This document shows positions 49,101-58,056 of a stretch of 64,000 bases of DNA, piece after piece (positions within the stretch are counted from its first letter, which is position 1; each line of letters opens with the position of its first letter). Both the position numbers and the translations under genes were made by a program. The stretch spans positions 10,829,001 through 10,893,000 of the forward strand of contig NC_092562.1 of the NCBI RefSeq assembly GCF_037975245.1, written 5' to 3'. The stretch comes from Apostichopus japonicus. Its lineage: Eukaryota; Echinodermata; Holothuroidea; Aspidochirotida; Stichopodidae. The notes below the pieces were generated by a model, which searched no databases, was not told where the DNA came from, and saw only the letters and a list, made by a program, of their open reading frames with translations.

Positions 49101-52100
49101 CTTCGAAGACCTCCACCAACATGACGTAGAGTTGGATTCCCTCCAGACACATCCAGGCGAATGCCGAGAGGAAGAAATAGTGGAGGACCATGGCTATGAT
49201 GCTACAAACAATCTGGTTAATCAAGAGGGAGAGAAATGAGAGATTGAGAGGTATCGTCACGGCAATAAATGAATCTGGTATCGTTAAGTAATATTCATAT
49301 TATCGATTTATTGTAATCTTTCGACACTCAGGATGCCTGACCGATACGACAACATATTTAAACTTTTAGTAATAAGTTGTAAACATATAGTCTTCAGAAA
49401 GTTTTTTCTATTTTCTTATCACACCACTTAGGGCATTGTGGTCAAGTAGTTAAGGCAGTGGACTAGTGATCTAAGGATTACAGGTTCGAGCCCTGGCCAG
49501 ATCATTGCGTTGTGTCCTTGGGCAATGCACTTTATCTCCATTGCCTCTCTTCATCCAGGTGTATAAATGGGGACTTGCGAGGTGACTTGTAAATATAGTT
49601 GCGTGCGCCGGTTTGTGGCTGCACCCTGTGGGAAGTCCCCCAGGGGACACGTGGCTGTGGTGCACTGTGGTGCCCCAGGAGAGATTGTTTGAATTGTGCA
49701 CACTTTGGTGTGTAGGTGTGACAAGTTACCAATGACCAGGGTTAAGTACAGCGCGGCGAGACTTTATTGTAAGTGCGCTATATAAGAACTGTTAATTATT
49801 ATTATTAATGCAGAGACTGAAAAAAAAGGAAGAAAGTGTTTTTCCTTTTTTTTTTCACTAAAAAGGACAGGAATAATTCCACACATATTTGAATGACATC
49901 TACAACTCCGAACATGTCCATTCTTGAGACGAGCTTACCTTTTCTCCCACCTGACTGATACCAGCCATGAAGATGACCTCAGCAATCAGAAGGGTCAAGC
50001 AGAGGTTCTTGTGTATGGTGGTTCGATCATTTTGTAAGTTCCTTTTGGAAAAATAAACATATATTTTGTTGAAAACATTGACTTCTTAACATCAGCTTTT
50101 GAGTAATCAAAACAAAAGTTTTCAATTCCCCGCCCCCCATAAATTTGATCACTATTACCAACTAACAATACTGAACTAACAATATCAACGTATATCAGCC
50201 CGCCCAGTCTGCACAGTTTTTCCTTGAGGTAGTTTCCTGGATGTTTAGATATCACGGGTAGTCTATTAACATCGACCTTATGTTACCTACTTTTCTCAGT
50301 CAAGTCTTCTTGATTTTCCTTGAAATGATTTATACGTAGTAACAACCCCCCCCCCTCCCCCAAAAAGGCAAGGTTCAATTATTTAAACTGACTTTACATT
50401 ATCAACGTGTTTCAGTTTCTGTAAATATTTCTACTTGTTCAGACCAAAGTTTACTGACCAACCAATTTTATTTCTGACCTAACATTAGCAAGGTGCCTTA
50501 ATATTTGAGTCTTCACATATTTCCTTGGAACTGAAGTATGCTTGTTTTGGCACCTGGAAGCAATTGGTCAAACAAACAGGTAGTGTGTAATCATAGATTC
50601 AATCTTTTCACAAATTAAAACCACAAATGATTCACACAGTGAAGGAAGGATGGCTCTCCAAGATAATTGTACAAGCAAATTTTACCCCCATGAACTTTGA
50701 TCACAAATTGTGACTTTAATCTGTGTATTTACCATGGGGGTCTCCTATCTGAGATTTTACAAACAGTTAAAAACCAATCTGATGTTTTATCTTATGTGTA
50801 TTGAGTAAATTACCCAATCCAACTGTAGTGTACATTTCACCTACTCCACTCAACTAATCAACTTATCAATCAAAGTAAAGACACCTATTAGAAATAATAG
50901 AAAAATATTTGTGGACAGACTTCTAAGAAGCATCTTTTTCATTAGTTTACTTTGCTAAGTTCAGCTAAAAGGCATGTTATTTGAACTTTTTTAACAGCAG
51001 TAACTTCAATAACATTCTTCAACTCGAAAAAAGAAAAAAAAGCTTTCAAAGAATTTTCAATCAAAACACAAATCTTCATAACTGAGGTCAAAGTTGATTT
51101 ATAATCAGCAGTATCCGAAGAGGATCAATAGATAAACACTGTCCCAGCCAATCCATTATATTCAACAGGTCCCTCAAACAACATACAAGGGATTCCCCCT
51201 GGGCATGCTTGGATTAATAATCAATATTAATCTTTTTATCCTCTTCAAAGTTTTCTCCATCAACTTCTTACACTCTTGAATAATGCCTTTATAAATGTTT
51301 GTCCTTACTTTTTTTATTCGTCAACTTTTTCTACCCTCATAGATTAACACCTACACATTTACCCACGACCAGTAATGGTACTGTTATAACTGATAAATCT
51401 AGCACAAACCTCACAAACATGAGAGCCCCCCCTTGGACAGAATACTCTGCCCTGAAACGCTGAGAAAATCTCCATTGTTTTTTACTTTATCCGTACTGTT
51501 TACATATTAAAATATGATGTTATGATGCTACGAAGATATTCGGCCTAATGAGATCCCCCAGGTCACCCATAAATATTAAAAAGTTACATCATTTTTGTTT
51601 CTACCCTGTCATCGTTTAAAAGCAGTTTTAAGAAGAATGAAACTCACTTGAACATACAAAAGGTGATGAAAGCGAGCAGCAGACAGACACTGGATATAAT
51701 GAAACCAAAATAGGTGATCACGGACAGAACAAAGCTGTGCTCCACGGAGATCTAGAACAAAGGTAAATAGTAGTATTAAATAGAGCTTGAAAAGACTAAT
51801 GTTAAGTTTGTGTTTAATATGTCTTAATCCTGTCAATAACCACAACATGTACCTAGAGATAAACACAACAGGAAGAGGATTTGCATTTCCTTGAAAATCA
51901 ATCAATCAACCTATCCGTCAACCAATGGATCAATCAATCGATTGATCTAAAGGCTTGATACTTCCCAGTCCATAAATATAGATGCCAAATGGAGACGAGA
52001 GAAGTTCCCCTCTCTCCGTTGGTACGTTTGACATTCTACAGGGATCAGCAATAGTTATACGGATTATAAGATACATTTCTAACCTTTTGCTAACATCTGA

Positions 52101-55100
52101 AATTGTTTGAAATTATCTTTGGCCAACTTCAGGTCACAGAAAATAAGTTATGATCACTTTCAGTGAGAGAAATATTCCTGGGATATAAAAGTATGTAGAA
52201 TCAGTACACAAAGGAGGGATCAATTTCATCTGAAAACTTCTAGCCTCATATTGTTAGTGACATGCCAACCCTCACACCATCCCTATTTATGGTGATCAAA
52301 AGCCCAAAAGAAAAAAAAATTAATGGTGAATACATCATTCCTCTTTTTCATACACCCTTCCCCCTACCCCTGCCTCCTTCCCTCTCCTTCCTATCCTCTT
52401 TAGAAGCCTAACTGTTTTTTTCTTTCAATGACTCCCCCCTCCCCCTCCCCCCCCCCTTAAGTTCCAAGAACGCCAATCTTCCATTGGATAGACTGTAATA
52501 AGCTGTACTGACCTCGACTGCTTGATGGTTCATCAAGATGGCAAAGTTGGTGAGGTGGTTACAGGAGCAAACTGTGTGGGTGCTGTTGCTTTTAATGACC
52601 TTACACCCCATATTAGACCACTCTCCATAGGAGCTGTCGAGGAAAAAGTTCAAACTTGTTGTTACATTTCTCACCAATGGTATACATCATAATTAATCCA
52701 AAATGGCAGCTTGATACGGCTCACGGCTGCCTCTGTGCGTAAGTCTTGCTCGGCTTAACATGTGGCGATGAATTAACGAACATGAAATGTTAAGTTCTGA
52801 TGAGAAAACTCCATTATTAATTACTACCACACCGGTGGGCCTAGAGTAGCCCTTTACACTGTTGACAGGTTACTGCATGTAACCCAAAATGAGACCCTTC
52901 TTCTACCTATATTTCCAATTTCATATCCTTTCTCTTACTTTTCCTGCTTTGATAGAAGTATAAAATGAACAGTGGAACAACTGACTGGAAAATTATAAAC
53001 ATGAAAACAGATTATTTTTTTGGGGGGGTGGGGTGGGTGTCTAGAACAATATTTGAACAAGTGACATCAGGGTGTTACAAGCTTTACAAGCTCTAAATGA
53101 GCTTTGAAAAACAACCAAAACATGACCTCTCCGGGCCTGGCTTGCCCTGGTCACCTATCATTCATGTGTCATACACTGGAGAGGATAGCTATCAGGCCAT
53201 CATCAAGTTTATTTTAACTGCTCTATAGTTATAAACTTTTACCTGTTCTCGAAGTCCCAGAACGAACAAGACGGATTTGTGGCATTTTCCTGTTGGCAAA
53301 AAACAGACGATTGTTTTTGCTAAAATTTTCAGAAAAACATGACAATCATTTTGTTGTGAAGTCAATTCATAACAACTTCAAAATGGCAATCAGAACTCTG
53401 TTTTTTTCATCACTACAAAGAGACTTGACTTATTACTGCCTATAATCTAACCCTAGGAATGAAGTAGCTGGTAATGTGACACATATAACTGAATAGACAC
53501 AATCTTTCTTGTTCACCCTCGAGCGATAGAAAAACCTAAATATTTCACTCTCTCTGTCAAATTAAAGATGTCAGATAGTGGCTTTTCCCCTGCCAAAGAG
53601 ATTTTAAGTGATATCTATATATAACTGCCATATTATTAACCCAAGGGATGAAGTATGCCAGGCTGTTTAATACTACTCCATAATACTAAAATACATTATC
53701 AATACATAGACTGCAACTTGTTTTACTGTCACTGAGCGGCGACCCCAAAGCAGCAGATGCCTAGATTCTTCATAACTTTTGAAGCATAACAGAGATTGGC
53801 TTTCACAACAAAGAGATTTATGCAGATATATATCTGCCATACAGTAATCCCAAATGGATTAATTTTGCTCACATTTTTTTATTATAAATTAGATACAAGT
53901 GTTGTTTGTCTTGTCCATGACTTGAAATCAAATCTGCACATTTTGCAAATTTTATTTTGCCATTTTCCTGCAAAAATCCATGGTAAGACATGATCATTTT
54001 ATAGGTCATATTACCATTGAAGCAAACAAAGTGAGATATATATACAAATTCTCAGTTTTGCAGGGATGAGCCTGGGGTAAAAAAAAAAATTCGGAGCTTT
54101 GCAAAAATTGCGGCATAGGCTCGAGTTTGCGTATGCTACAGTGTGTTAGGATAATAGTTTTCTGTCCCCGAGGTAGAAAAAGCTCATGCCTGGTTTTGTG
54201 CTAGGACATTACCTGTATATGGGCAAAACTGATCCTGACAGGCTCTTTCAGTTTGGTTGGAGTATTGGCACTGTTGAGAGAAGCCGACATTATTCGAGAA
54301 TTTACAAAACCCTTAGACTGGGACAGAGGCTTGGCAGGGTGGTGTCCGAGGAAACCCTGAATGTTGTTGTAGGCCAGAAACACTGCCTTTGATTTACCTG
54401 AAGATATCAGAAAGGTCAAACCAGTACAGTAAATTCGAAAGACAGGAAATATCAGATCGGTCGAACCAGAACAGTAAAATGAAAGACAGGAAATAGTTTT
54501 TACTCGGAAGATTTGTTAGCAGATTACATTTTAGCAGCTTCTGTTAAAAAGAAAGTGGGCGATCAAATTGACTACGATTAAAGATCGTATAATGCATGCT
54601 GGAAACCATCTGTCAGAGACGTTTATGGTAGGCTTACTAACGGGGGATGGGGAGGGGTAGGGGTGAATACTGGACATCATGTAAAAATGCAATGTTAATC
54701 AGTACTCATAAAATGCAGAACCTGAGTAGCATACATAGAAATGTAATAGGTGACCAGAATTTAACCGAAACTAAACCTCCAATTTTCAAAGTGAAAACAT
54801 TTTCTCAAGCAAGGATATGTATGTCTTTTATTTGCCAATTTTAAACAGTGCTTCTCTGCAGAAGGGGGGAGGGGGAGGTTGCCACATGCCTTGTGGGTCT
54901 CAATTCAGATCCAACAATTACACTACACTACAGAGAACACATGAATGATAGCATCAAACAGAGGTACGTGCTATGTTCCAGCCGCAGAAATTTAAAAAAT
55001 TGCAAATAATGTCAATATTGAAATTTGATATTAAAGAATGTTCACTTGTAACCAACCATAGTGTATGTTACTATTATGCTGTTCATGTTGGCAACTTTCT

Positions 55101-57882
55101 TTTCATTTCATGCGAAGGTTTTCTTTCTCTATTAAGGTGTATTTCCTGGAAGATTTATTTCCTGTAAGACCCTAATTTTTCTCCCTACAAAGGAAATTTG
55201 AAACTAATATGAAAAGGCCATATTGTCTTGTGACACTAAATTTTGAGAATATAGCGCAGAAAAATTGGGAAATAAAGTTGGACTTGGGGATCAAACCGTA
55301 CACTTTAAGAATGCATCCAATTACTCACCGCCTTTTTCCACATCAAAGTTCTCTTTAGGAATGATAATGTGATCCTCTATGTTGGTCCACTTTGACGACA
55401 TGGTATGTTTCGTGGGAAAGGAGGCATCTACCGGGTTGCCATGGGAACTGTCCTGAACCATAATTGACATGACTAGAATGAAGATAAAGCAAATGTAAAG
55501 ACAAATATAGAGAGATATTAAACAAAACCCATTCAATTATTAACAAGTAATTATAATAGCTTAGAGACCTCATTCTATGAAAGGAACTTCTGTGTTTTAA
55601 GTTGGAAGGCCAGTTCTTTGAAATAGCAACAGATCAAAAGGTCCCATAAAGTAACCTAAACAGTTTTATTGAAGCATGACGTTAACTGGCCATTGAAAAC
55701 ACCAATATATACTTATCATTGTATGAGGCATTTTGGATGTCATTTTTAGGTTCTTTCTTTGAGAATTGACCATTTAAACATCACATGTTCATTCACAATG
55801 CCACTGGACTACTTAGTTTAACACCCCCCCGCCCCCCCCCCGTTTCATCTCTTTACTCACCGACATTGCTCTCCTCTAGGGTGACTGTCATCTGCTCCTC
55901 GGCACTGGTCACTTCTATCGTCTCAGCCAGGAGGAAGGCCGACTCCTCCAAAGATGACAGGATGTTGGAAGCCGACTCGGATTGAGTCACCTCGTTCATG
56001 TCGCTCCACGAGTCTATGTTACTGTTGTCAAGTATAGCACTCGTTATCTCCAGGTAATTCTAGACATGGGAATCATAAATTGCTCTTGAAAAGAATTCTT
56101 ACCTACTACTACTACTCCATGAAACATCTCATTAGTTACATCATAATTCAGGAGTCTATTTCAGATCTGCAAAGATTGGCCAGCTAGTCAGAATTTGGTT
56201 AAATTGATTCTATTCTGAATCAAACAGAAGAATCGAAAGAATGGCACCCAAATCAGTTTATGTCACCAGGACAACTTGTGAACACAGAGATCCTGCTTTT
56301 ATGTCACCATGACACCATGAACACAGAGATTAGCATTCCAATCAGGAACACCATATTAATTAATTGATCTTGAAACTCTGCAGCCATGTAGCCTATCTAT
56401 CTAGCAATTTTTACATCACTACATTAAGTCCTTCCAACGAATATATTAAAACTGCAAAGAAAGTCATTGTGTCCTCAGGGTTGGAAGTTCTGGTGAAACA
56501 CTAGATTGTTATACTCTGGTTTCTCATTCAGCCTAACCAACATCCTACAAAAACTTCCTTTTTTTTTTCCAAATATGTATGTTCTGTCTGTCAGTTTGCT
56601 GTTAATGATTTGCTTGTATGGCATGTAACTGTTGATACAACCCATGATTGGATGTTGTATGCAAATGGCAAAGATGTTACAACTTGCATGGATTCTAATA
56701 AACTGAACAGGTGTTCATACAGGTAAGTCGTTAACACAATTAGAGACAATTAAAGGAAACATCAGCCTGATTAACACTCCCCTCCCTTTCGACATCCCCC
56801 TCCCTTTTGACATCCTCCTCCCTTCCAACATCCCCCTCCCTTCCGACATCCCCCTCCCTTCTGACATCCCCCTCCCCCGAAAAAGGGAATATTTTTTCCC
56901 CACTTAAAATGAAAATAATAGCAAATTGTCTGTCCTGAAATACTGTCACATTGCCTGATATTTTCCCATACCTGTGAGACTTTGTGGGTTTCTTCGGTCT
57001 TAGCCTCATCCTTCAGATTCTGCAGGCTGTCTTCAAAACCGGGGAGAGACTGTGACATGTAGGTGGACACCTTCTGGATGTCGGAGCTGTATATCGCATC
57101 GCTGCTATCAATCTTCTCTAAGATTGCCTTGCTTACCACTGTTGTATTGGCACCTTCCGTTTCCTACAGAGAAAACAGAAAGTTAAAAGAGGCTAGGAAT
57201 ATATACATATATTTAGGATTTATTCCCTGAGAATAGGATAAGCTATACATTACCCCTTCTAAATCTCCTGTGAATGTTTCTTAATAATGGTAATGGGGGA
57301 TTTTTTACAATTTTGGTGGCCCTTTGATAAGACAGACTTGTGCATACTGTGCTATTACTTTTTGTCGGAGAGGGGGTGGGGTGGGGGGGGGGTTAGCTGG
57401 TTCATTTTAATGACCACAACAGTAGTGGTACCTATAAAGGATAACTATAGGCAATAAACTAATTTTGATAAATCATAGATTGTTACATCCACATTGCTGT
57501 CAATCCACATTGTATTCATATACCCACATTCATATACCCACATTTATATACCCACATTGTATTCATATACCTACAAGTTTTGAGCAATGACACTTTAAAT
57601 GTCAGAGGTCCATCAATCTGGATACTGTGAAAGGCAGAGGATAAGCAGTGACAATAATACTAAGCAATCAAATTTCAATTAATATTACCCTAAAGTATAG
57701 GATCTAATAAAACCCCTTTCTCTCGCTTTCAGGATGACGTTTGTAATCCCCAAGCCTTGGTCGACTTACCAACTTAGTAACGTTAGACACCCAATCAGAC
57801 TGGCATTGACTCAAATCAGGGCCAGAAGATTCCCAAGCAGCTGCGAAGCCTGTTTCTGCAACACACTTCCATCTAGCAGACC
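23606..57882 (-). CDS. ADGRL: latrophilin-type adhesion G-protein-coupled receptor (ADGRL/CIRL), 3' part of gene, 18 exons
   Basis: Surface receptor with an autoproteolysed adhesion ectodomain and seven helices. Exons in transcript order: 57770-57882, 56972-57163, 55861-56059, 55329-55472, 54213-54397, 53243-53289, 52513-52633, 51648-51751, 49939-50041, 49059-49212, 48380-48446, 46273-46339, 45550-45647, 38892-38921, 34216-34384, 33943-34071, 32820-32919, 23606-24453. All have AG/GT borders and compatible phases. Domains: the end of the HormR motif, GAIN, GPS with [15 protein letters not shown]1-TM7 and an intracellular tail. Latrophilin membership rests on [49 protein letters not shown] and VRKEYRR. 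The N-terminal signal peptide and any lectin domain are not in the recognised part. No olfactomedin domain is seen. Confidence 0.93.
26839..29271. mobile_element. PIF/Harbinger-like non-autonomous DNA transposon (inferred)
   Basis: Left end gggaagcctcgcaaatctaa at 26839 and its exact reverse complement ending at 29271 form terminal inverted repeats. They are identical for the first 25 bases and about 90 percent over about 42 bases. Both ends are flanked directly by TTA (26836-26838 and 29272-29274), the three-base target duplication expected of PIF/Harbinger. The 2.35 kb interior has no long ORF, so it would depend on a transposase elsewhere. Confidence 0.75.
29353..29513. repeat. minisatellite, unit about 29 bases, 5-6 copies
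   Basis: The unit is agcaacagaggtcatt followed by ctagggcatgtac with single-base differences. It lies about 80 bases outside the right end of the transposon-like element. Confidence 0.92.
30050..30132 (-). other. possible alternative cytoplasmic-tail exon with in-frame stop
   Basis: On the minus strand a good acceptor (cccttttctcatcag) ends at 30130. Joined in phase to the glycine left by exon 32820-32919, the sequence reads [18 protein letters not shown] and then TAG at about 30080-30078. If used as a terminal exon it would give a short tail without the PDZ-ligand-like end. No donor in the right phase for 24453 was found beyond a 12-base option. Weak evidence. Confidence 0.25.
31835..32285. 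repeat. tandem repeat, unit about 60 bases, about seven copies
   Basis: The unit contains cttccaatcttacattgttc, then acacataatggac, then atcatagtttcaatacta. The most similar copies lie at 32050-32280; earlier copies are diverged. Confidence 0.88.
32820..32919 (-). CDS. ADGRL: latrophilin exon: cytoplasmic tail
   Basis: A 100-base exon between acceptor tttcaacag and donor gtaagttga. It reads [20 protein letters not shown], then [13 protein letters not shown]. It is Ser/Thr- and Arg-rich, like vertebrate latrophilin tails (GSRSRGSYS). Ends one base into a glycine codon completed by the GT at 24453-24452, giving GEYMPIQ. Confidence 0.88.
32920..33942 (-). other. ADGRL: intron of the latrophilin gene
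   Basis: A 1.0 kb intron with a minisatellite at 33532-33754. ORFs across that stretch are repeat artefacts. Confidence 0.85.
33532..33754. repeat. 20-base minisatellite, about eleven copies
   Basis: The unit is gttaccctctttcaccctct with variants ggtaccctctttcaccctct. It is pyrimidine-rich on the plus strand, so purine-rich in the latrophilin transcript. Confidence 0.92.
33943..34071 (-). CDS. ADGRL: latrophilin exon: membrane-proximal cytoplasmic tail
   Basis: A 129-base exon reading [20 protein letters not shown], then [20 protein letters not shown] and SSG. VRKEY is the conserved start of helix 8 in latrophilins (QKKVRKEYGKC). Phase 0 at both ends. A TACCCTCTTTCACCC-type minisatellite lies just downstream in the next intron. 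Confidence 0.95.
34216..34384 (-). CDS. ADGRL: latrophilin exon: TM6 and TM7
   Basis: Reads [20 protein letters not shown], then [19 protein letters not shown] and [13 protein letters not shown]. It matches the vertebrate W-x-x-G-A-x-x-L-L-C-L-L-G-x-T-W-x-F-G and the TM7 motif F-T-I-F-N-x-x-Q-G. Phase 0 end. Confidence 0.97.
34385..38891 (-). other. ADGRL: 4.5 kb intron of the latrophilin gene
   Basis: Lies between the microexon and the TM6-7 exon. It contains a SINE-like fragment at 37845-37925 and C-rich simple tracts near 36380 and 37165. No other coding exon recognised. Confidence 0.8.
37845..37925 (-). mobile_element. SINE fragment with tRNA-like B box
   Basis: On the minus strand, gggttcgatccccggccggg is a strong Pol III B box followed by tcata, as in many tRNA-derived SINEs. 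A possible A box (tggcttagca) is only about 20 bases upstream, so the head is truncated or rearranged. Confidence 0.55.
38892..38921 (-). CDS. ADGRL: latrophilin 30-base microexon in ICL3 (probable cassette)
   Basis: A 30-base segment between acceptor tgtctag and donor gtaagtacttg. Spliced in, it adds ten residues (VGNTRMEYI plus a serine) between KFS and SWLRGAL. Both borders cut after the second codon base, so inclusion or skipping keeps the frame. It fits the phases of 45550 and 34384 exactly, which is why I accept so small an exon. Whether it is constitutive or alternative cannot be seen. Confidence 0.75.
39194..39505. mobile_element. hAT-like MITE, 312 bases
   Basis: Starts cagggatgtgctca and ends with the exact reverse complement tgagcacatccctg. 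CAGGG-type ends are typical of hAT elements. Flanks (ttataatag on the left, ttatag on the right) may be a degraded eight-base target duplication. No coding capacity. Confidence 0.7.
39916..40120. repeat. (TA)n microsatellite with AT-rich interruptions
   Basis: Long TA runs broken by short TTTAT, CTATA and AGATA steps. Confidence 0.95.
40150..40450. repeat. degenerate tandem repeat, unit about 30 bases
   Basis: Recurring atgaaaaacctggtcaaata with many substitutions across about 300 bases. Confidence 0.65.
41358..41582 (-). other. unassigned protein-like ORF in latrophilin intron (possible alternative exon)
   Basis: Reads [20 protein letters not shown], then [20 protein letters not shown] and, after [12 protein letters not shown], a Gly-rich run from G-rich DNA. 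An AG (gttagataag) lies one base before the ATG, so splicing from exon 45550-45647 would keep the frame. No donor in the phase needed to rejoin the main transcript was found, and the ORF stops at 41358. I recognise no family. Confidence 0.25.
42377..42452. repeat. near-perfect hairpin, 36-base arms, 4-base loop
   Basis: Left arm 42377-42412 and right arm 42417-42452 are complementary at 35 of 36 positions; the single mismatch is in ctgag versus ctcat. The loop is gtgg. On either strand it would form a long, nearly perfect RNA hairpin. Confidence 0.95.
44340..44950. repeat. degenerate repeat array around TTGATCCACCAATG
   Basis: Tgatcca/ctgatcc words followed by aatggagattt-like words recur every 35-45 bases with heavy divergence. 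Confidence 0.55.
45550..45647 (-). CDS. ADGRL: latrophilin exon: end of TM5 and ICL3
   Basis: Reads [20 protein letters not shown], then [12 protein letters not shown]. It corresponds to N-I-I-F-L-x-x-x-x-x-x-M followed by a basic third intracellular loop. Ends two bases into a serine codon at donor gtgagt. The 6.6 kb intron that follows contains the 30-base microexon's acceptor at its far end. Confidence 0.94.
45648..46272 (-). other. ADGRL: intron of the latrophilin gene
   Basis: A 625-base intron, AT-rich. Nothing else recognised. Confidence 0.85.
46273..46339 (-). CDS. ADGRL: latrophilin exon: ECL2 and TM5
   Basis: Reads [20 protein letters not shown] and then IL after the joined tyrosine. 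It contains the ECL2 CW pair (the cysteine bonds to TM3) and the YFIW-x-F-x-x-P motif of TM5. Confidence 0.95.
46555..47105. repeat. inverted repeat cluster with about 110-base arms
   Basis: Left arm about 46555-46665 (ccagtttgggacaatt through gacagtataaacagttc) is the diverged reverse complement of 46990-47095 (gaactgtttatactgtcagt through gtcccaactggctt). A third related piece lies at 46706-46770. Between them, catattcattaaccaatcat-like words repeat. Confidence 0.75.
47692..47770. repeat. 31-base tandem repeat, 2.6 copies
   Basis: The unit ccatggttactagactagtc then caagtt is exact in the first two copies and changed in the third. Confidence 0.92.
48380..48446 (-). CDS. ADGRL: latrophilin exon: TM4
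   Basis: A 67-base exon reading [20 protein letters not shown] and then ET. It matches vertebrate [20 protein letters not shown]. Ends two bases into the tyrosine codon. Confidence 0.94.
48447..49058 (-). other. ADGRL: intron of the latrophilin gene
   Basis: A 612-base intron. Nothing else recognised. Confidence 0.85.
49059..49212 (-). CDS. ADGRL: latrophilin exon: TM3 and ICL2
   Basis: Reads [20 protein letters not shown], then [20 protein letters not shown] and [11 protein letters not shown]. It is nearly identical to the vertebrate latrophilin TM3, including the TM3 cysteine and the LVEVFE-x-E motif. Donor gtgagt; ends one base into a glycine codon. Confidence 0.97.
49213..49938 (-). other. 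ADGRL: intron of the latrophilin gene carrying a SINE
   Basis: A 726-base intron, about half of which is the SINE at 49431-49808, inserted opposite to the gene. Confidence 0.85.
49431..49808 (+). mobile_element. tRNA-derived SINE, apparently full length
   Basis: The head has an A box around tggtcaagtagttaagg and a B box ggttcgagccc about 35 bases later. A unique body follows (gtccttgggcaatgcacttt and cactgtggtgccccaggaga). The 3' end is gcgctatataagaactgtta with an ATT-repeat tail, the kind of end shared with partner LINEs. It is about 375 bases and the best preserved mobile element in the window. Confidence 0.88.
49939..50041 (-). CDS. ADGRL: latrophilin exon: ICL1 and TM2
   Basis: Reads [18 protein letters not shown], then [16 protein letters not shown]. 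The R-T-x-I-H-K-N-L-C motif is the conserved start of TM2 in class B2 receptors. Confidence 0.96.
50042..51647 (-). other. ADGRL: 1.6 kb intron of the latrophilin gene
   Basis: AT-rich intron with a poly-C tract near 50347. No other feature recognised. Confidence 0.85.
51648..51751 (-). CDS. ADGRL: latrophilin exon: TM1
   Basis: A 104-base exon reading [17 protein letters not shown], then [17 protein letters not shown]. It forms the first membrane helix and ends two bases into a lysine codon at donor gtgagt. Confidence 0.94.
51752..52512 (-). other. ADGRL: intron of the latrophilin gene
   Basis: A 761-base intron with pyrimidine-rich DNA near 52340-52460. Nothing else recognised. Confidence 0.85.
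52513..52633 (-). CDS. ADGRL: latrophilin exon: GPS cleavage site and tethered agonist
   Basis: Reads [12 protein letters not shown], then [11 protein letters not shown] followed by [13 protein letters not shown]. The HL-T tripeptide is the autoproteolysis site of the family, with cleavage between L and T, and TNFAILM is the tethered agonist. All four GPS cysteines and the tryptophan are present across this and the previous exon, so cleavage is expected. Confidence 0.96.
52634..53242 (-). other. ADGRL: intron of the latrophilin gene
   Basis: A 609-base intron between the two GPS exons. Nothing else recognised. Confidence 0.85.
53243..53289 (-). CDS. ADGRL: latrophilin exon: start of GPS motif
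   Basis: A 47-base exon reading [23 protein letters not shown] matches the C-x-F-W-(N/D) opening of the GPS motif in adhesion GPCRs. It ends two bases into a serine codon completed at 52633. Too short to be noticed by ORF length. Confidence 0.93.
53290..54212 (-). other. ADGRL: intron of the latrophilin gene
   Basis: A 923-base AT-rich intron. Nothing else recognised. Confidence 0.85.
54213..54397 (-). CDS. ADGRL: latrophilin exon: GAIN domain, subdomain B
   Basis: Reads [17 protein letters not shown], then [16 protein letters not shown] and [13 protein letters not shown]. It parallels vertebrate AKLVFIIYRSLGQFL, VNSHVISVSI and LTDPVLFTLPHI. Acceptor tcttcag, donor gtaatg; ends in phase 0. 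Confidence 0.94.
54398..55328 (-). other. ADGRL: intron of the latrophilin gene
   Basis: A 931-base intron. A 30-base near-direct duplication (gaaagacaggaaatatcaga and gaaagacaggaaatag) lies near 54436-54500. Nothing else recognised. Confidence 0.8.
55329..55472 (-). CDS. ADGRL: latrophilin exon: GAIN domain, subdomain B
   Basis: A 144-base exon encoding [20 protein letters not shown], then [13 protein letters not shown] and VEKG. It fits the start of the beta-rich GAIN B subdomain (vertebrate pattern V-L-x-V-x-V-L). Phase 1 at both junctions matches its neighbours. Confidence 0.88.
55473..55860 (-). other. ADGRL: intron of the latrophilin gene
   Basis: A 388-base intron with a C-rich tract next to the upstream exon. 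Nothing else recognised. Confidence 0.85.
55861..56059 (-). CDS. ADGRL: latrophilin exon: GAIN domain
   Basis: Reads [20 protein letters not shown], then [18 protein letters not shown]. It parallels the vertebrate latrophilin stretch with YLxAIVDTVDNLL, ESWKHM and LDTLEEGAFVLADN. Starts in phase 0 and ends one base into a codon. Confidence 0.93.
56060..56971 (-). other. ADGRL: intron of the latrophilin gene
   Basis: A 912-base intron with an 18-base minisatellite at 56779-56876. Confidence 0.85.
56779..56876. repeat. 18-base minisatellite, 5-6 copies
   Basis: The unit is ccctcccttccgacatcc. On the minus strand it is open and would read Gly-Arg-Glu-Gly-Asp-Val repeats running on from exon 56972-57163, but the exon has its own good donor. 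Confidence 0.9.
56972..57163 (-). CDS. ADGRL: latrophilin exon: GAIN domain, subdomain A
   Basis: A 192-base exon, phase 0 at both ends, acceptor ttctctgtag and donor gtatgg. It encodes helical sequence [18 protein letters not shown], then [19 protein letters not shown]. This corresponds to the helical GAIN A region upstream of the WSDM/WKHM segment. Placement rests on order, phase and helical character rather than on strong motifs. Confidence 0.85.
57164..57769 (-). other. ADGRL: intron of the latrophilin gene
   Basis: A 606-base intron with a short catatacccacatt repeat near 57515-57565. Nothing else recognised. Confidence 0.85.
57770..57882 (-). CDS. ADGRL: latrophilin exon: C-terminal half of HormR motif
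   Basis: After acceptor tatccag the exon reads [16 protein letters not shown], then [21 protein letters not shown]. Vertebrate latrophilins carry W-x-P-x-G-P-D-L-S-x-C-x-S-x-W-V at the same position. It starts with two bases of a codon, so the upstream exon must end one base into a codon. It ends in phase 0 at donor gtaagt. Confidence 0.88.
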
Positions 57883-58056
57883 CTGGATACCAAGAAAAAA
57901 ATAAATAATAATTACATACATGTGTGAGTAGCACGGCCAGTTAGTTGCAAACCTGCTGCACTGCACACCCACAGTTTGTATAGACGACCCAGTATGAGAC
58001 TTAAACAAGATACTACATCTCTGTGTGAGTTTGTTAGTGAGAAATTTCTCAATACT

